Part shown: positions 1 through 10,176 of the stretch, one piece after another
How the letters are laid out: every line of letters begins with the position of its first letter
How positions within the stretch are numbered: the stretch's first letter is position 1
NCBI RefSeq assembly: GCF_003268655.1
Contig: NZ_CP029642.1
Location: 2,728,001-2,792,000 of the forward strand
Reading direction: 5' to 3'
DNA: 64,000 nt
DNA from: Arthrobacter dokdonellae
Lineage (GTDB): Bacteria; Actinomycetota; Actinomycetes; Actinomycetales; Micrococcaceae
The notes under the pieces: generated by a model
What the model saw: only the letters and a program-made list of their open reading frames with translations
Told to the model about the DNA's origin: nothing
Database searches by the model: none
Made by a program: the position numbers and the translations under genes

Positions 1-2
1 TC

Positions 3-242
3 CACACCCCCGGCCATTCCCCCGGCTCCACCTGCTTTTACGCCCAACAGCTGGGCACCGTCTTCACGGGCGACACCCTGTTCAACGGCGGGCCCGGCGC
101 GACGGGACGGTCCTACAGCGACCATCCCACCATCGTGAAATCAATAACCGACCGACTGCTGGTGCTGCCGCCGGAGACGGTGGTCAACACCGGCCACGGC
201 GATTCGACGACGATCGGCGCGGAGGCGCCGGGGATCAAGTAG
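3..242 (+). CDS. MBL-fold metallo-hydrolase, C-terminal part (5' end outside window)
   Basis: This is the last 79 codons of a metallo-beta-lactamase-fold hydrolase whose start lies before the window. The visible part opens with HTPGHSPGS, the histidine-containing motif that follows the second metal-binding segment in glyoxalase II-like enzymes. FTGDTLF carries the bridging aspartate and NTGHGD the last metal histidine. Such proteins hydrolyse thioesters (glyoxalase II) or act on related small molecules; the substrate cannot be told from this fragment. It converges with the minus-strand ligase gene that ends 20 nt downstream. Confidence 0.85.
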   Translation, partial: HTPGHSPGSTCFYAQQLGTVFTGDTLFNGGPGATGRSYSDHPTIVKSITDRLLVLPPETVVNTGHGDSTTIGAEAPGIK

Positions 243-262
243 GCGCCGGCGCCTGGGCAGCA

Positions 263-970
263 TCAAGAAAGTTCCGCGTGGGAGCCGTAGGCTGAAAGGA
301 CTGCGGCTTCCACTGCGTCGACCGTCGCGCCGGGGACCAGGTCTTCGGCGGCGCCAGCCGTGCCGGGGTCCCAGTCCAGGCCGAGAGCCGCGTAGGTGTC
401 CACCAGCACGTCCCGGATGGGCGCCGAGTTTTCGACGACTATCACCGAGCTGAACAGCCACGCCCCCGCCACAACCCGCTGGGCCGTGCCCACCAGCTTG
501 AGCGACCCGGCCGGCCCCCGGCCAAACACACTGAATTCCCCCGGGCAGTACTCCCCCGGGATCTCCCCGACGCCGGCGTCCACGCCCAGGCCCGCCAATG
601 CACCGGCGAACAAGTCCCCGAAGAAGCCAAAGCGGGCCTTGGCATCGGCAATGGCATCCTCCTGCGGCTGGATGTGGTCCACGATGAGGCTTCCCCGGTG
701 GTAGGCCGCGGCCCGTCCCCCGGCGCGCCGGACGGCGGGGACAAAGCCGCGCGCCAGCGAAGCCTCCCGGGCCGCCCCAAACCCAGGCAGCCGGGTGTCC
801 CGCTGCCCAAAGGCAACGGTGGGTTCCGGGCGGTAAAAACGCAGCATGGCGGGCAGTCGCCCGGCCTTGACCTCCCCGAGCAGGTCCAGTCCGCGGTTCA
901 GGTCGGCTTCGGCGCCCAGCGATGCCGGCTGCCGGTGCACCGCCAGCCGGGGCGCGAGAAAGCGGCTCAC
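263..970 (-). CDS. lipoate--protein ligase A family protein
   Basis: A 235-residue protein of the biotin/lipoate A/B ligase fold. The middle holds RRAGGRAAAYHRGSL, matching the lipoyl-adenylate binding loop. It is followed by SLKLVGTAQR, whose lysine corresponds to the catalytic lysine of LplA-type enzymes. Family members transfer lipoate or octanoate to 2-oxoacid dehydrogenases or GcvH, but actinobacterial paralogues of this size are often uncharacterised and may lack full ligase activity. I chose the GTG at 970 because it overlaps the TGA of the upstream thioesterase gene (GTGA), a standard translational-coupling arrangement; the open frame continues upstream but inside that gene. It is the last gene of a three-gene minus-strand operon. 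Confidence 0.8.
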   Translation of the reverse strand: MSRFLAPRLAVHRQPASLGAEADLNRGLDLLGEVKAGRLPAMLRFYRPEPTVAFGQRDTRLPGFGAAREASLARGFVPAVRRAGGRAAAYHRGSLIVDHIQPQEDAIADAKARFGFFGDLFAGALAGLGVDAGVGEIPGEYCPGEFSVFGRGPAGSLKLVGTAQRVVAGAWLFSSVIVVENSAPIRDVLVDTYAALGLDWDPGTAGAAEDLVPGATVDAVEAAVLSAYGSHAELS

Positions 971-1779
971 CTGGCGTGCGGGATGGGACGCACCGTCAGG
1001 ATCTGTTCGGAGTGCCCGAACGACCCCTTGACGTCGTGCAGCACCGAAGATGTCAGGCCGATGCCGTCGCCGGCAAAGGTGACCTTCGTGTCGAGCCCCA
1101 GCCATTCCCCTTCCGGCTCACGATAGACGTGCACCGACAGGTCTACGTTGGGGAACATGTAGCTGCCCGCCCCGGGTGGCACGCGCGCGGCAATGCCGTT
1201 GGCACTGTCGACCAGTCCCAGGAGCCGCACCAGCGCCGAGGTCGGTTCGCCGTCAACCATCCCGTGGGGCGTGCGCAGCCAGGCGCGGCCGCGGCCGGGC
1301 CGGTGCCCGTCGACCGTACGTCCTTCGAGCGAGGCGATGAACCCGCCGGGCCAGACGTTCAGGCCGTGCCACGTCTCGGACTCTTCCAAGGACGGGAAAG
1401 GTTCGTCCTCGACGGCCGCCACTGCGCCCGTGTCAACCGTCAGCATGCGCCACGCGGTCACGCGCACGGCGATCCGGCCGCCGGCGATCAACGCCGCCTG
1501 CAGCAGCTCAATGGTCCGCCCCGGGCGCAGCACCGTCGTTTCGATGCTGAAAGCGCCGGCCGGAATCAGGCCAAAGATGTCGAAGTTGAACCGGGTCAGC
1601 CGCATGCCCTCGCGCGGCTGGAACCGCTCCAGCGCCCGGACCATCAGACCCGTCACTGGCGCCATGTGCTGTTCGTGGTCGTTCCACGCCCCCTGGGCGT
1701 GGCGGGTGGACTCGTAAAGGTCGCCGCCCAAATGGCGGTAGTACGCCTCCGCTTGGATGGCCGTGGTGGTTTCCTGCAT
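967..1779 (-). CDS. thioesterase family protein (double hotdog fold)
   Basis: A 270-residue protein resembling the acyl-CoA thioesterase-like family with tandem hotdog domains (TesB-like). The N-terminal half has the segment around GAWNDHEQHMAP and a strand pattern ending VTAWRM. The C-terminal half begins near FPNVDLSVHV and contains the SSVLHDVKG segment typical of the second hotdog. Members hydrolyse acyl-CoA thioesters in the cytoplasm; the acyl chain cannot be predicted. The ATG at 1779 is the first start that gives the complete first domain. The gene lies 20 nt after the membrane-protein gene and overlaps the ligase-like gene by 4 nt, so the three are probably co-transcribed. Confidence 0.8.
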   Translation of the reverse strand: MQETTTAIQAEAYYRHLGGDLYESTRHAQGAWNDHEQHMAPVTGLMVRALERFQPREGMRLTRFNFDIFGLIPAGAFSIETTVLRPGRTIELLQAALIAGGRIAVRVTAWRMLTVDTGAVAAVEDEPFPSLEESETWHGLNVWPGGFIASLEGRTVDGHRPGRGRAWLRTPHGMVDGEPTSALVRLLGLVDSANGIAARVPPGAGSYMFPNVDLSVHVYREPEGEWLGLDTKVTFAGDGIGLTSSVLHDVKGSFGHSEQILTVRPIPHAR

Positions 1780-1799
1780 GGGTACGACTTTACCGCCCG

Positions 1800-2345
1800 T
1801 CAGGGACCTGGCATTGACGGGCCGGCGTCGAGCTCCGGGTTCATGACGGGGCAGTCGTCCAGGGCCGCACGGTCCAACGTGCGACGGCGGGACACTCGGA
1901 ACAAGTGGGCGCCCAGGGCAGCGGCGCCGGCAAGGATCAGCAGAAGCACCAGGGCCACGGGCGATCCGGCGGCAGCGGCCACAGCGGCGTCGAAGGCCGC
2001 CAGGCCAACGGTGGCGTAGATGGCCGCCCATGCCAACGCCCCCACCACGGTGGCGGGGATGTAGCGGCGCAATGGCATCCGGCCCAGTCCCGCGGCCAGG
2101 TTGACGGCGGTTTGGACACCAATGGTCAAGAAGCTCACGCTCACGGCAGCGGCGCCCCACCTGGCAACGGCCTTCTCCGCCCTCGTCGCCGAAGCGGAGT
2201 CGAGATAGCGCTGCAGTCTCGTCTTCCGGCCTCCTGCAGCAATGCCCCGGCCCGCCCAATAGGTGGCGTTGGAGCGCAGCATGACGACGACAAACAGCGC
2301 CAGGTAGGCCCACAGGAACGGCAGGGAGCCGATGCTGTCCATCAT
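1800..2345 (-). CDS. DedA/VTT-type membrane protein
   Basis: A 181-residue integral membrane protein with about four hydrophobic segments. The central stretch from about residue 72 to 118 (FLTIGVQTAVNLAAGLGRM onward, with the arginine pair before YIPATVVGALAW) resembles the VTT/SNARE-associated domain of DedA proteins, which are implicated in lipid-carrier transport and envelope integrity. It is shorter than most DedA proteins (about 200-220 residues) and its acidic motif is not obvious, so the exact subfamily is uncertain. Two adjacent ATG codons (2345 and 2342) can start it. It is the first gene of the operon with the thioesterase and ligase-like genes. Confidence 0.65.
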   Translation of the reverse strand: MMDSIGSLPFLWAYLALFVVVMLRSNATYWAGRGIAAGGRKTRLQRYLDSASATRAEKAVARWGAAAVSVSFLTIGVQTAVNLAAGLGRMPLRRYIPATVVGALAWAAIYATVGLAAFDAAVAAAAGSPVALVLLLILAGAAALGAHLFRVSRRRTLDRAALDDCPVMNPELDAGPSMPGP

Positions 2346-2486
2346 TCGTGTACTGCCCCCGTAAGAAATTCCGCAACTTAAACTTGCACTAATTGGCTCC
2401 CTTCATCGTAGCGAACGCCCGTCGGGTTCCGCTAATGGCCGGTTCTTGGGCCCGGCCTTCCACGGCCCGCGTTTCAGCCCGGTCGT

Positions 2487-2960
2487 TCAGCCTGTGCCCC
2501 AGGATGGCGGCAGGATTCCATGCAAGGGCTGCTCGAGCTCCGGGTTGGCATTGGGCGCCCATGGAAACCGGCCCTCGTCGTCGGTCCAGACCAGCTGGAT
2601 GGCCGACAAGCGGCGCCCGTACATCTCATGTGCCCAGATCAAGACGTCTTCCGGATGGAGAACCTCCAGCAAGTACACCGCGCATTCATCCCCCAGCCAC
2701 GACCCGCCGGCGACAAACGACTGCCGCCCCGAGAGCACCATCGTCGCAAAGAGGCCCAGTATTGTCTGCGCCGCCCCGTCGGCCAGGCCGGTGACCAGCA
2801 GTTCCGGGTGCCCCGACTTCGTGAGTCCCATGGTGTAGCCGAACGGAGGCGAGCCAGGAGAGCCTTCAACCAGGACGGTGGTGAACCCGTACCGGGCTAT
2901 CCGTTTCCTGTTCCGCTCACGAACCTGCTCCCATGTCATTCCGTCGCACATGTCGCACAC
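2487..2960 (-). CDS. DUF4262 domain protein
   Basis: A 157-residue protein matching the DUF4262 pattern: an N-terminal cysteine-containing MCDMCDG segment, a basic stretch, FGYTMGL, HPELLVTGL, and a later VLIWAHEMYGRR segment. The function of the family is unknown. The GTG at 2960 is preferred because GGAG sits 6 nt upstream and the cysteine pair is kept; an ATG at 2951 would remove one cysteine. It stands alone on the minus strand, with 141 nt separating it from the membrane-protein gene, and is divergent from the FAD monooxygenase. Confidence 0.8.
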   Translation of the reverse strand: MCDMCDGMTWEQVRERNRKRIARYGFTTVLVEGSPGSPPFGYTMGLTKSGHPELLVTGLADGAAQTILGLFATMVLSGRQSFVAGGSWLGDECAVYLLEVLHPEDVLIWAHEMYGRRLSAIQLVWTDDEGRFPWAPNANPELEQPLHGILPPSWGTG

Positions 2961-3294
2961 GTCCCGCTCCTTCCTTCGTGCCTTCAGGATTCAAGTCTTC
3001 CCGTTTGGCTGGAAGGGCAGCCGGCCCGCAGAACCGATTGTGGATCCTCCGCCACCTGCCCGCTGCTGTGCAGGGACTATTGGCGACTTCCCCTTGGACT
3101 GCACGCGTTACTTTTGGACTGCACGCCCGCCACCGGACGCCCGACTGGAAGCCGGTCGATCGGACACCGCCGGCTCGGAGACAGCCACCTTGGACACCGC
3201 CACCTTGGACACCGCCGCCGTGGACACTGCCGCACTCCCACGCCGGGGCGTAGCATCGGAGGGGCAAGCCAAGGCTCGGCACCGGAGGCGCCCC
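2961..3294. promoter_or_regulatory. divergent intergenic region with direct repeats upstream of the monooxygenase
   Basis: This gap separates the DUF4262 gene from the FAD monooxygenase. It carries two exact copies of the 13-mer TTGGACTGCACGC (3094-3106 and 3114-3126) whose starts are 20 bp apart, about two helical turns, which suits a dimeric regulator. Further on there are four degenerate 15-bp units (3175-3234; core TTGGACACCGCCACC). GGAGG lies 6 nt before the ATG at 3295. The frame of the monooxygenase stays open back through the repeats, so a longer product cannot be excluded, but the ribosome site supports 3295. Confidence 0.5.
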
Positions 3295-4611
3295 ATGACT
3301 GAAGCTGTACCTGGTGAAACCGCAATGGAGACCACCTGCTGCATTGCCGGCGGCGGGCCTGCGGGCATGATGCTGGGGCTCCTACTGGCCCGCGAAGGGG
3401 TTGATGTCACCGTCCTGGAGAAGCACGCGGACTTCTTCAGGGACTTCCGGGGAGACACGATCCACCCCTCCACCCTGGACTTGATCGACCAGCTGGGCCT
3501 GCGCGCGAAGTTCCTGCGAATTCCCCAAAACAGCATCACCACGCTTGACGTTGTGGTGGGCGGAACGCGCCTGACGCCCGTCGACTTCGGCACGTTGGGC
3601 GGCCCCAACAAGCGGATTGCCCTGATGCCGCAGTGGGATTTTCTGGACCTCCTGGCGCAGGAGGCCAGGAAGCTGGACAACTTCCACCTGCTCATGGAGA
3701 CCGAGGCCACCGGTCTGCTCCACGACGGGCCAGCCGCTACGAGCCCGGCCCCTACGAGCCCGGCCCCTACGAGCCCGGCCGCTTCGAGCCCCGCCGTCTC
3801 CGGCGTGCTGGCGCAGGCGCCAGGGGGCGCCCTGCGGATCACCGCGCCCCTGACGGTCGCGGCGGACGGCCGCGCCTCCCAGCTCCGCGACGCCGCCGGG
3901 TTGCGACCGGAGACGCTGGGTGTTCCCATTGACGTGCTGTGGTTCCGGCTGCCCACTCCCCCGTCTCCGCCGCCGGACACGCTTGGCTACCTGCGCCAAG
4001 GCACCATGCTGATCACCATCCCGCGCACCGGCTATTACCAGATGGGCATGCTGATCCCCAAGGGCGGTTTCGCGCAGATCCGGTCAGACGGGCTGCCCGC
4101 GTTTCGGCAGCGAATTCGCACCAGCGCCCCGTTCCTGGGCCAGGCAGTGGAATCGCTGCTGGACTGGGAGGAGGTCAAATTGCTGTCCGTGCAACTGGAC
4201 CGCCTGAAGCAGTGGTCGGTGCCGGGACTGCTGTGCATCGGCGACGCCGCCCATGCAATGAGCCCGGTCTTTGGTGTCGGGGTCAACTATGCCGTGCAGG
4301 ATGCCGTGGCGGCCGCCCGGCTGCTGGCGCCCCCTCTGCTCGCCGGCCTCCCCACCGACGAAGCCGTGCGTCGGATCCAGCACCGGCGGGAATGGCCGGT
4401 GCGGCTGATGCAGCCGCTTCAGCAGCAGGTCCATAAGATCGTCTCCGGCGCGTCGGCGGCCAACCTTGATTCCATGCCCTGGTGGCAGGCCCGGCTGGCC
4501 ACCCTCGGGTCCAGGGCCGCCCGCCCGGTCATGGCCAGGCTGGTGGGGCGTGGCTTCCTGCCAGAACGGCTCCGCGGCCTTCCCGCTGCGCACACTTCGC
4601 ATGTGAGTTAG
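3295..4611 (+). CDS. FAD-dependent monooxygenase (PHBH/UbiH-like)
   Basis: A 438-residue flavoprotein. Near the N-terminus IAGGGPAGMMLGLLL is the Rossmann dinucleotide motif, followed by the acidic end of the second strand (VLEKH). VAADGRASQLR matches the DG motif and CIGDAAHAMSPVFGVG the GD motif that binds the FAD ribityl chain; together these define class A flavin monooxygenases, which hydroxylate aromatic or polyketide-like substrates. The substrate is unknown. Between the two halves is a linker of four five-residue units (TSPAP type) encoded by a 15-bp tandem repeat. The downstream acyl-CoA synthetase starts 36 nt later, so joint transcription is possible. Confidence 0.85.
   Translation: MTEAVPGETAMETTCCIAGGGPAGMMLGLLLAREGVDVTVLEKHADFFRDFRGDTIHPSTLDLIDQLGLRAKFLRIPQNSITTLDVVVGGTRLTPVDFGTLGGPNKRIALMPQWDFLDLLAQEARKLDNFHLLMETEATGLLHDGPAATSPAPTSPAPTSPAASSPAVSGVLAQAPGGALRITAPLTVAADGRASQLRDAAGLRPETLGVPIDVLWFRLPTPPSPPPDTLGYLRQGTMLITIPRTGYYQMGMLIPKGGFAQIRSDGLPAFRQRIRTSAPFLGQAVESLLDWEEVKLLSVQLDRLKQWSVPGLLCIGDAAHAMSPVFGVGVNYAVQDAVAAARLLAPPLLAGLPTDEAVRRIQHRREWPVRLMQPLQQQVHKIVSGASAANLDSMPWWQARLATLGSRAARPVMARLVGRGFLPERLRGLPAAHTSHVS
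3736..3795 (+). repeat. 15-bp tandem repeat inside the monooxygenase gene
   Basis: Four consecutive 15-bp units (core CCTACGAGCCCGGCC; the two inner copies are identical, the outer ones slightly diverged) encode the pentapeptide pattern TSPAP/A. The unit length keeps the reading frame, so copy number could change by slippage without breaking the protein. The insert sits in a surface linker before the DG motif. Confidence 0.9.
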
Positions 4612-4647
4612 CGCACGTTAACCGTTTCCGGGCATTAGCATCGAACC

Positions 4648-6279
4648 ATGACCAATCAAGCCCGCCTCTCCTACACCTCCGGAACCTCCACCATCCCGCT
4701 GCTCGGTGACACCATCGGCGCGAACTTCGCCGATACCGCCGCGCGTTTTCCACACCGGGAGGCCCTCGTTGACGTTCCGTCCGGCCGCCGCTGGAGCTAC
4801 GCCCAGCTGGACCACGACATCGATGCCTTGGCCCGCGGGCTCCTCGCCGCCGGCGTAGCCAAGGGCGACCGCGTGGGCATCTGGGCCCCCAACGTTCCCG
4901 AATGGGTCCTCATCCAGTACGCCACCGCAAAGATTGGCGCAATCCTGGTCAACGTCAACCCGTCCTACCGCCTGCATGAGCTCAAATACGCCGTGCGGCA
5001 GTCCGGGATGCGGATGATCGTGGCCCTGCCCAAATTCCGCGGCTCGGACTACGCGGGCATGATCGAGGCAATCCGCGCCGAGTGCCCTGACCTGACCGAG
5101 ACCGTCTACATCGGCACCCCTTCCTGGGACGCGCTCGTGGCGGGCGGGAACGCAGTGCCGGCGGACGCGCTCGCACGTGCGATGGCCACGTTGAGCACCG
5201 ACGACCCCATCAACATCCAATACACCTCCGGGACCACGGGCTCGCCGAAGGGCGCCACGCTCAGCCACCACAACATCCTCAACAACGGCTATTTCGTCAC
5301 GGAGTCCATCAGCTTCACGGAGGCGGACAGGCTGTGCGTGCCCGTGCCGTTCTACCACTGCTTCGGGATGGTCATGTGCAACCTGGGCGCCACCTCGCAC
5401 GGGGCGGCAATCGTCATCCCGGCACCGTCCTTTGACGCGGCCGCCACCCTGCAGGCCGTGCAGGACGAGCGCTGCACCACGCTGTACGGCGTGCCGACCA
5501 TGTTCATCGCCGAGCAGAACCTGCCCGATTTCGCCTCCTACGACCTCTCCAGCCTGCGCACCGGCATCATGGCCGGCTCCCCGTGCCCCGTGGAGGTCAT
5601 GAAGCGCTGCATGACGGAGATGCACATGGCGCAGGTGTCCATCGCCTACGGCATGACGGAGACCTCTCCGGTGTCGATGCAAACCCAGCCCGACGACGAC
5701 GTGGCCCACCGCACCGAGACCGTGGGCCGGGTGCACCCCCACCTCGAGGTGAAGATCATCGACCCGGCCACCGGGCTGACGGTCCCGCGCGGGGAAACCG
5801 GCGAGTTCTGCACGCGCGGCTACTCGGTGATGCTCGGCTACTGGAACGACCCCGACAAGACAACAGCCACCATCGATTCCGCACGCTGGATGCACACCGG
5901 CGACCTCGCCGTCATGTACGACGACGGCTATGTCAACATCGTCGGGCGGATCAAGGACATGGTGATCCGCGGCGGGGAGAACCTGTACCCGCGTGAGATC
6001 GAGGAGTTCCTGTACACGCACCCGGACATCGCCGACGTGCAGGTCATCGGCGTCCCGGACCCCAAGTACGGCGAGGAGCTGTGCGCCTGGCTGCTGATGA
6101 AACCGGGCGCGGCGCCGCTGGACGCGGCCAGCGTGGCAGCCTTCTGCGAAGGGCATCTGTCCCGTCACAAGGTGCCGCGCTATGTGCTGGTGGTGGATGA
6201 ATTCCCCATGACGGTCACGGGCAAGGTGCGCAAGATGGACATGCGCCAGCGGACCGTGGAGCTGCTGGGCCTGGGGTAA
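4648..6279 (+). CDS. AMP-binding acyl-CoA synthetase (fatty-acid type)
   Basis: A 543-residue adenylate-forming enzyme. [11 protein letters not shown] at about residues 192-202 is the phosphate loop, YGMTETSP near 335 the adenine/acyl motif, TGDLA near 418 the hinge region, and TGKVRKMDM near the C-terminus carries the catalytic lysine. Length and motifs fit medium- or long-chain fatty-acid CoA ligases (FadD3/FadD35-like). It activates a carboxylate with ATP and transfers it to CoA in the cytoplasm. No clear Shine-Dalgarno sequence precedes the ATG at 4648, so it may be translated from a leaderless or coupled message. It converges with the Nudix gene; the 36-nt gap holds the first copy of a dispersed repeat. 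Confidence 0.9.
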   Translation: MTNQARLSYTSGTSTIPLLGDTIGANFADTAARFPHREALVDVPSGRRWSYAQLDHDIDALARGLLAAGVAKGDRVGIWAPNVPEWVLIQYATAKIGAILVNVNPSYRLHELKYAVRQSGMRMIVALPKFRGSDYAGMIEAIRAECPDLTETVYIGTPSWDALVAGGNAVPADALARAMATLSTDDPINIQYTSGTTGSPKGATLSHHNILNNGYFVTESISFTEADRLCVPVPFYHCFGMVMCNLGATSHGAAIVIPAPSFDAAATLQAVQDERCTTLYGVPTMFIAEQNLPDFASYDLSSLRTGIMAGSPCPVEVMKRCMTEMHMAQVSIAYGMTETSPVSMQTQPDDDVAHRTETVGRVHPHLEVKIIDPATGLTVPRGETGEFCTRGYSVMLGYWNDPDKTTATIDSARWMHTGDLAVMYDDGYVNIVGRIKDMVIRGGENLYPREIEEFLYTHPDIADVQVIGVPDPKYGEELCAWLLMKPGAAPLDAASVAAFCEGHLSRHKVPRYVLVVDEFPMTVTGKVRKMDMRQRTVELLGLG

Positions 6280-6282
6280 GTC

Positions 6283-6306
6283 CGGTGGTCGGGCTTGTCG
6301 AGATCC
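6283..6306. repeat. dispersed 24-bp element, copy 1
   Basis: The 24-mer at 6283-6306 (CGGTGGTCGGGCTTGTCGAG plus ATCC) matches the sequence at 56834-56857 at 21 of 24 positions. Both copies lie directly after a gene or RNA 3' end. This suggests a small intergenic repeat family. Confidence 0.7.
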
Positions 6307-6315
6307 AAGGACGGG

Positions 6316-6861
6316 CTAGTGCAGGCGACGCCGGAGCCCGGGCCATGCCGCAGCAAAGCCGGGATGCAGAGGCAGCCTCTCGACGCTGTCCAGCGGCACC
6401 CAGTCCAGCGCCGGGCTTTCCGGGTCGCTGATGGTGGCCGCAAAGGGGGTGACCGCCTGCACGGCAACCGTGGTGTAGCGCCAGTAGCCGACGTCGTACA
6501 CGGAGGTGAACAGCAGCTCAACCTTTTCCCTGGGCACTCCGGCTTCCTCCCAGGCCTCGCGCAGCGCGCCGTGCACCGCACTTTCGCCCTCGTGGAGGGC
6601 GCCGCCGGGCAGCCCCCACGTGCCGCCGTGGTGGGACCAGACCGCCCGGTGTTGCAGCAGGACTCCGCGTCCGGCGTCGAACACCAGAAGCCCGGCCGAG
6701 CCGAACTTCCCCCAGAACTTGCCGGCGTCGCCGTCCACCCAGGCGTCGCCGGGGTCCCGGGGCCCGGCAATGTGGCCTGGGCGCACAACGGCCGCGGCAT
6801 CCCGGACGAACCGGGCTGCCGCGGCTGCACTGTCGGGATGCGCCGACTCAGGTTTAGACAA
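6316..6861 (-). CDS. Nudix hydrolase co-transcribed with nrdF
   Basis: A 181-residue protein with a complete Nudix box (GGALHEGESAVHGALREAWE, continuing EAG), which supplies the metal-binding REXXEE core. Nudix enzymes cleave nucleoside diphosphates linked to another group, including oxidised or non-canonical dNTPs. The TTG start at 6861 lies only 3 nt after the nrdF stop codon, so the gene must be read from the nrdF message. This suggests, but does not prove, a role in nucleotide-pool cleaning linked to ribonucleotide reduction. The first 30 residues have no further in-frame ATG, so the TTG is the natural choice; a GTG near residue 26 is the alternative. Confidence 0.85.
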   Translation of the reverse strand: MSKPESAHPDSAAAAARFVRDAAAVVRPGHIAGPRDPGDAWVDGDAGKFWGKFGSAGLLVFDAGRGVLLQHRAVWSHHGGTWGLPGGALHEGESAVHGALREAWEEAGVPREKVELLFTSVYDVGYWRYTTVAVQAVTPFAATISDPESPALDWVPLDSVERLPLHPGFAAAWPGLRRRLH

Positions 6862-6864
6862 GGG

Positions 6865-7881
<1,017 letters not shown>

Positions 7882-7902
7882 CTAGTCAATTTTAAGCCAA
7901 AG

Positions 7903-7932
7903 GCACGACGGCGGGACTCGCCGCCGCCGTGC
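7903..7932 (-). terminator. hairpin between nrdE and nrdF
   Basis: A GC-rich inverted repeat (GCACGACGGCG paired with CGCCGCCGTGC, one bulged base, short loop) lies in the 162-nt gap between nrdE and nrdF. On the minus strand no strong run of T follows. It could be a partial terminator, a processing site or a stabilising stem that sets the NrdE:NrdF ratio. Confidence 0.45.
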
Positions 7933-8004
7933 TCTTCAGTTATCGTGTGGCCGCCCATGCCCGTGGTCCCATGAAGCGCCACTACAATCAACGTATTAAA
8001 GTTG

Positions 8005-10176
8005 TCATAGCATGCAGCTGACGCATCCCTCCACCTCCGTCCCTTCCAGCGCGAGCTGGCGGAGACGAATGTAGTAAATGGTCTTGATGCCCTTCTTCCA
8101 GGCGTAGATCTGGGCCTTGTTGATGTCGCGCGTGGTGGCGGTGTCCTTGAAGAACAGCGTCAGGGACAGGCCCTGGTCCACGTGCTGCGTGGCGGCAGCG
8201 TAGGTGTCGATGATCTTCTCGAAGCCAATCTCGTACGCGTCCTGGTAATACTCGAGGTTGTCGTTCGTCAGGTAGGGAGCCGGGTAGTACACGCGGCCCA
8301 GCTTGCCTTCCTTGCGGATCTCAATCTTCGACGCCACCGGGTGGATGGATGAGGTGGAGTTGTTGATGTAGCTGATGGAGCCCGTGGGCGGGACGGCCTG
8401 CAGGTTCTGGTTATAGATGCCATACTCCATGACGGAGGCCTTCAGCTCGCGCCAATCGTCCTGGGTCGGGATGTGGATGCCGTCGAACAGTTCAGCGACC
8501 TTGGCGGTCTGGGGCGCCCATTCGGCGTCCGTGTACTTGTCGAAGAACTCGCCGCTGGCGTACGTCGACTTCTCGAAGCCGGCAAAGGTGGAACCGGTTT
8601 CCTTGGCGATCAGGTTCGACGCCCGGATGGCGTGGTAGACCACGGAGTAGAAGTAGATGTTCGTGAAGTCCAGGCCCTCTTCGGAGCCGTAGTGGACCCG
8701 CTCGCGGGCGAGGTAACCGTGCAGGTTCATCTGGCCCAGGCCGATGGCGTGCGACTGGTCGTTGCCCTTGGCGATGGACGGCACCGAGGTGATGTTGGAC
8801 ATGTCCGACACCGCGGTCAGCGTGCGGATGGCCGTCTCAATGGTGCTGCCGAAGTCCGGGGAGTCCATGGTCTTGGCAATGTTCAGCGAGCCGAGGTTGC
8901 AGGAGATGTCCTTGCCGGTCTCGTCATAGGAAAGGTCGTCGTGGTAGCTGGTCGGCTGCGAGACCTGAAGGATCTCCGAGCAGAGATTGCTCATGATGAT
9001 CTTGCCGTCGATCGGGTTGGCCCGGTTGACGGTGTCCTCAAACATGATGTAGGGGTAGCCGGACTCGAACTGGATCTCCGCGAGGGTCTGGAAGAACTCG
9101 CGGGCCTTGATCTTGGTCTTCTTGATGCGGGCGTCGTCCACCATCTCGTAGTACTTCTCGGTGACCGAAATGTCGGAGAACGGCATGCCGTAGACCTTTT
9201 CGACGTCATACGGGGAGAACAGGTACATGTCCTCGTCGCGCTTGGCCAGCTCGAAGGTGATGTCCGGGACCACCACACCGAGGGAGAGGGTCTTGATGCG
9301 CACCTTTTCGTCGGCGTTCTCGCGCTTGGTATCCAGGAAGCGGTTGATGTCAGGGTGGTGGGCGTGCAGGTACACCGCGCCGGCACCCTGGCGGGCACCG
9401 AGCTGGTTGGCGTAGGAGAAGCTGTCTTCCAGGAGCTTCATGACGGGGATGACGCCGGAGGACTGGTTCTCGATCTGCTTGATCGGCGCGCCGACCTCAC
9501 GGATGTTCGTCAGCGCAAACGCCACGCCGCCGCCGCGCTTGGAGAGCTGCAGGGCGGAGTTGATGGAGCGGCCGATGGACTCCATGTTGTCCTCGATGCG
9601 CAGCAGGAAGCAGGAGACGAGCTCGCCGCGCTGCTTCTTGCCGGCGTTCAGGAACGTGGGCGTGGCCGGCTGGAAGCGGCCTTCGATGATCTCGTCCACC
9701 ATTTTCAGCGCAAGCTGCTCGTCGCCGCGGGCAAGGTGCAGTGCGACCATGCACACGCGGTCCTCGTAGCGTTCCAGGAAGCGGTTGCCGTCGAATGTCT
9801 TCAGTGTGTAAGACGTGTAGAACTTGAACGCGCCCAGGAACGTCTCGAAGCGGAACTTCTTCTTGTACGCGTGGTTGTAAAGGTCGCGGATGAAGTTCAT
9901 CGTGTACTGGTCAAGCGTCTCGCGCTCGTAGTATTCGTTCTTGACCAGGTAGTCCAGCTTTTCCTCCAAGTCGTGGAAGAAAACGGTGTTGTTGTTCACG
10001 TGCTGCAGGAAGTACTGCCGGGCAGCGGCGCGGTCCGCGTCGAACTGGATTTCGCCGTCGGCGTTGTACAGGTTCAACATGGCGTTCAGCTCATGGTAGC
10101 CAAGGCCCTCCCAGGCCGCGGGCATGTCTTTGGCCGACTTCACGGCCGGGTCTGCTGCTGAGACAATCGTGTCCAA
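8005..10176 (-). CDS. nrdE: class Ib ribonucleoside-diphosphate reductase, alpha subunit
   Basis: The large catalytic subunit, 723 residues. It contains [14 protein letters not shown] near the N-terminus, [20 protein letters not shown] with one of the redox cysteines, NLCSEI with the catalytic Cys and Glu, and the C-terminal CVSC pair that takes electrons from NrdH. It lacks the ATP-cone domain of class Ia, as expected for class Ib. The TTG at 10176 has GGAAG upstream and overlaps nrdI by 37 nt. An ATG at 10125 ([10 protein letters not shown]) would start 14 nt after the nrdI stop and equals the usual N-terminus of many NrdE proteins, so the start is uncertain. It reduces NDPs to dNDPs. Confidence 0.96.
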   Translation of the reverse strand: MDTIVSAADPAVKSAKDMPAAWEGLGYHELNAMLNLYNADGEIQFDADRAAARQYFLQHVNNNTVFFHDLEEKLDYLVKNEYYERETLDQYTMNFIRDLYNHAYKKKFRFETFLGAFKFYTSYTLKTFDGNRFLERYEDRVCMVALHLARGDEQLALKMVDEIIEGRFQPATPTFLNAGKKQRGELVSCFLLRIEDNMESIGRSINSALQLSKRGGGVAFALTNIREVGAPIKQIENQSSGVIPVMKLLEDSFSYANQLGARQGAGAVYLHAHHPDINRFLDTKRENADEKVRIKTLSLGVVVPDITFELAKRDEDMYLFSPYDVEKVYGMPFSDISVTEKYYEMVDDARIKKTKIKAREFFQTLAEIQFESGYPYIMFEDTVNRANPIDGKIIMSNLCSEILQVSQPTSYHDDLSYDETGKDISCNLGSLNIAKTMDSPDFGSTIETAIRTLTAVSDMSNITSVPSIAKGNDQSHAIGLGQMNLHGYLARERVHYGSEEGLDFTNIYFYSVVYHAIRASNLIAKETGSTFAGFEKSTYASGEFFDKYTDAEWAPQTAKVAELFDGIHIPTQDDWRELKASVMEYGIYNQNLQAVPPTGSISYINNSTSSIHPVASKIEIRKEGKLGRVYYPAPYLTNDNLEYYQDAYEIGFEKIIDTYAAATQHVDQGLSLTLFFKDTATTRDINKAQIYAWKKGIKTIYYIRLRQLALEGTEVEGCVSCML

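Noticed and set aside
8473..10161. Long open frame on the plus strand opposite nrdE
   Set aside because: It mirrors the codon structure of nrdE. High GC at third positions removes stops from the opposite strand; no motif or ribosome site was seen.
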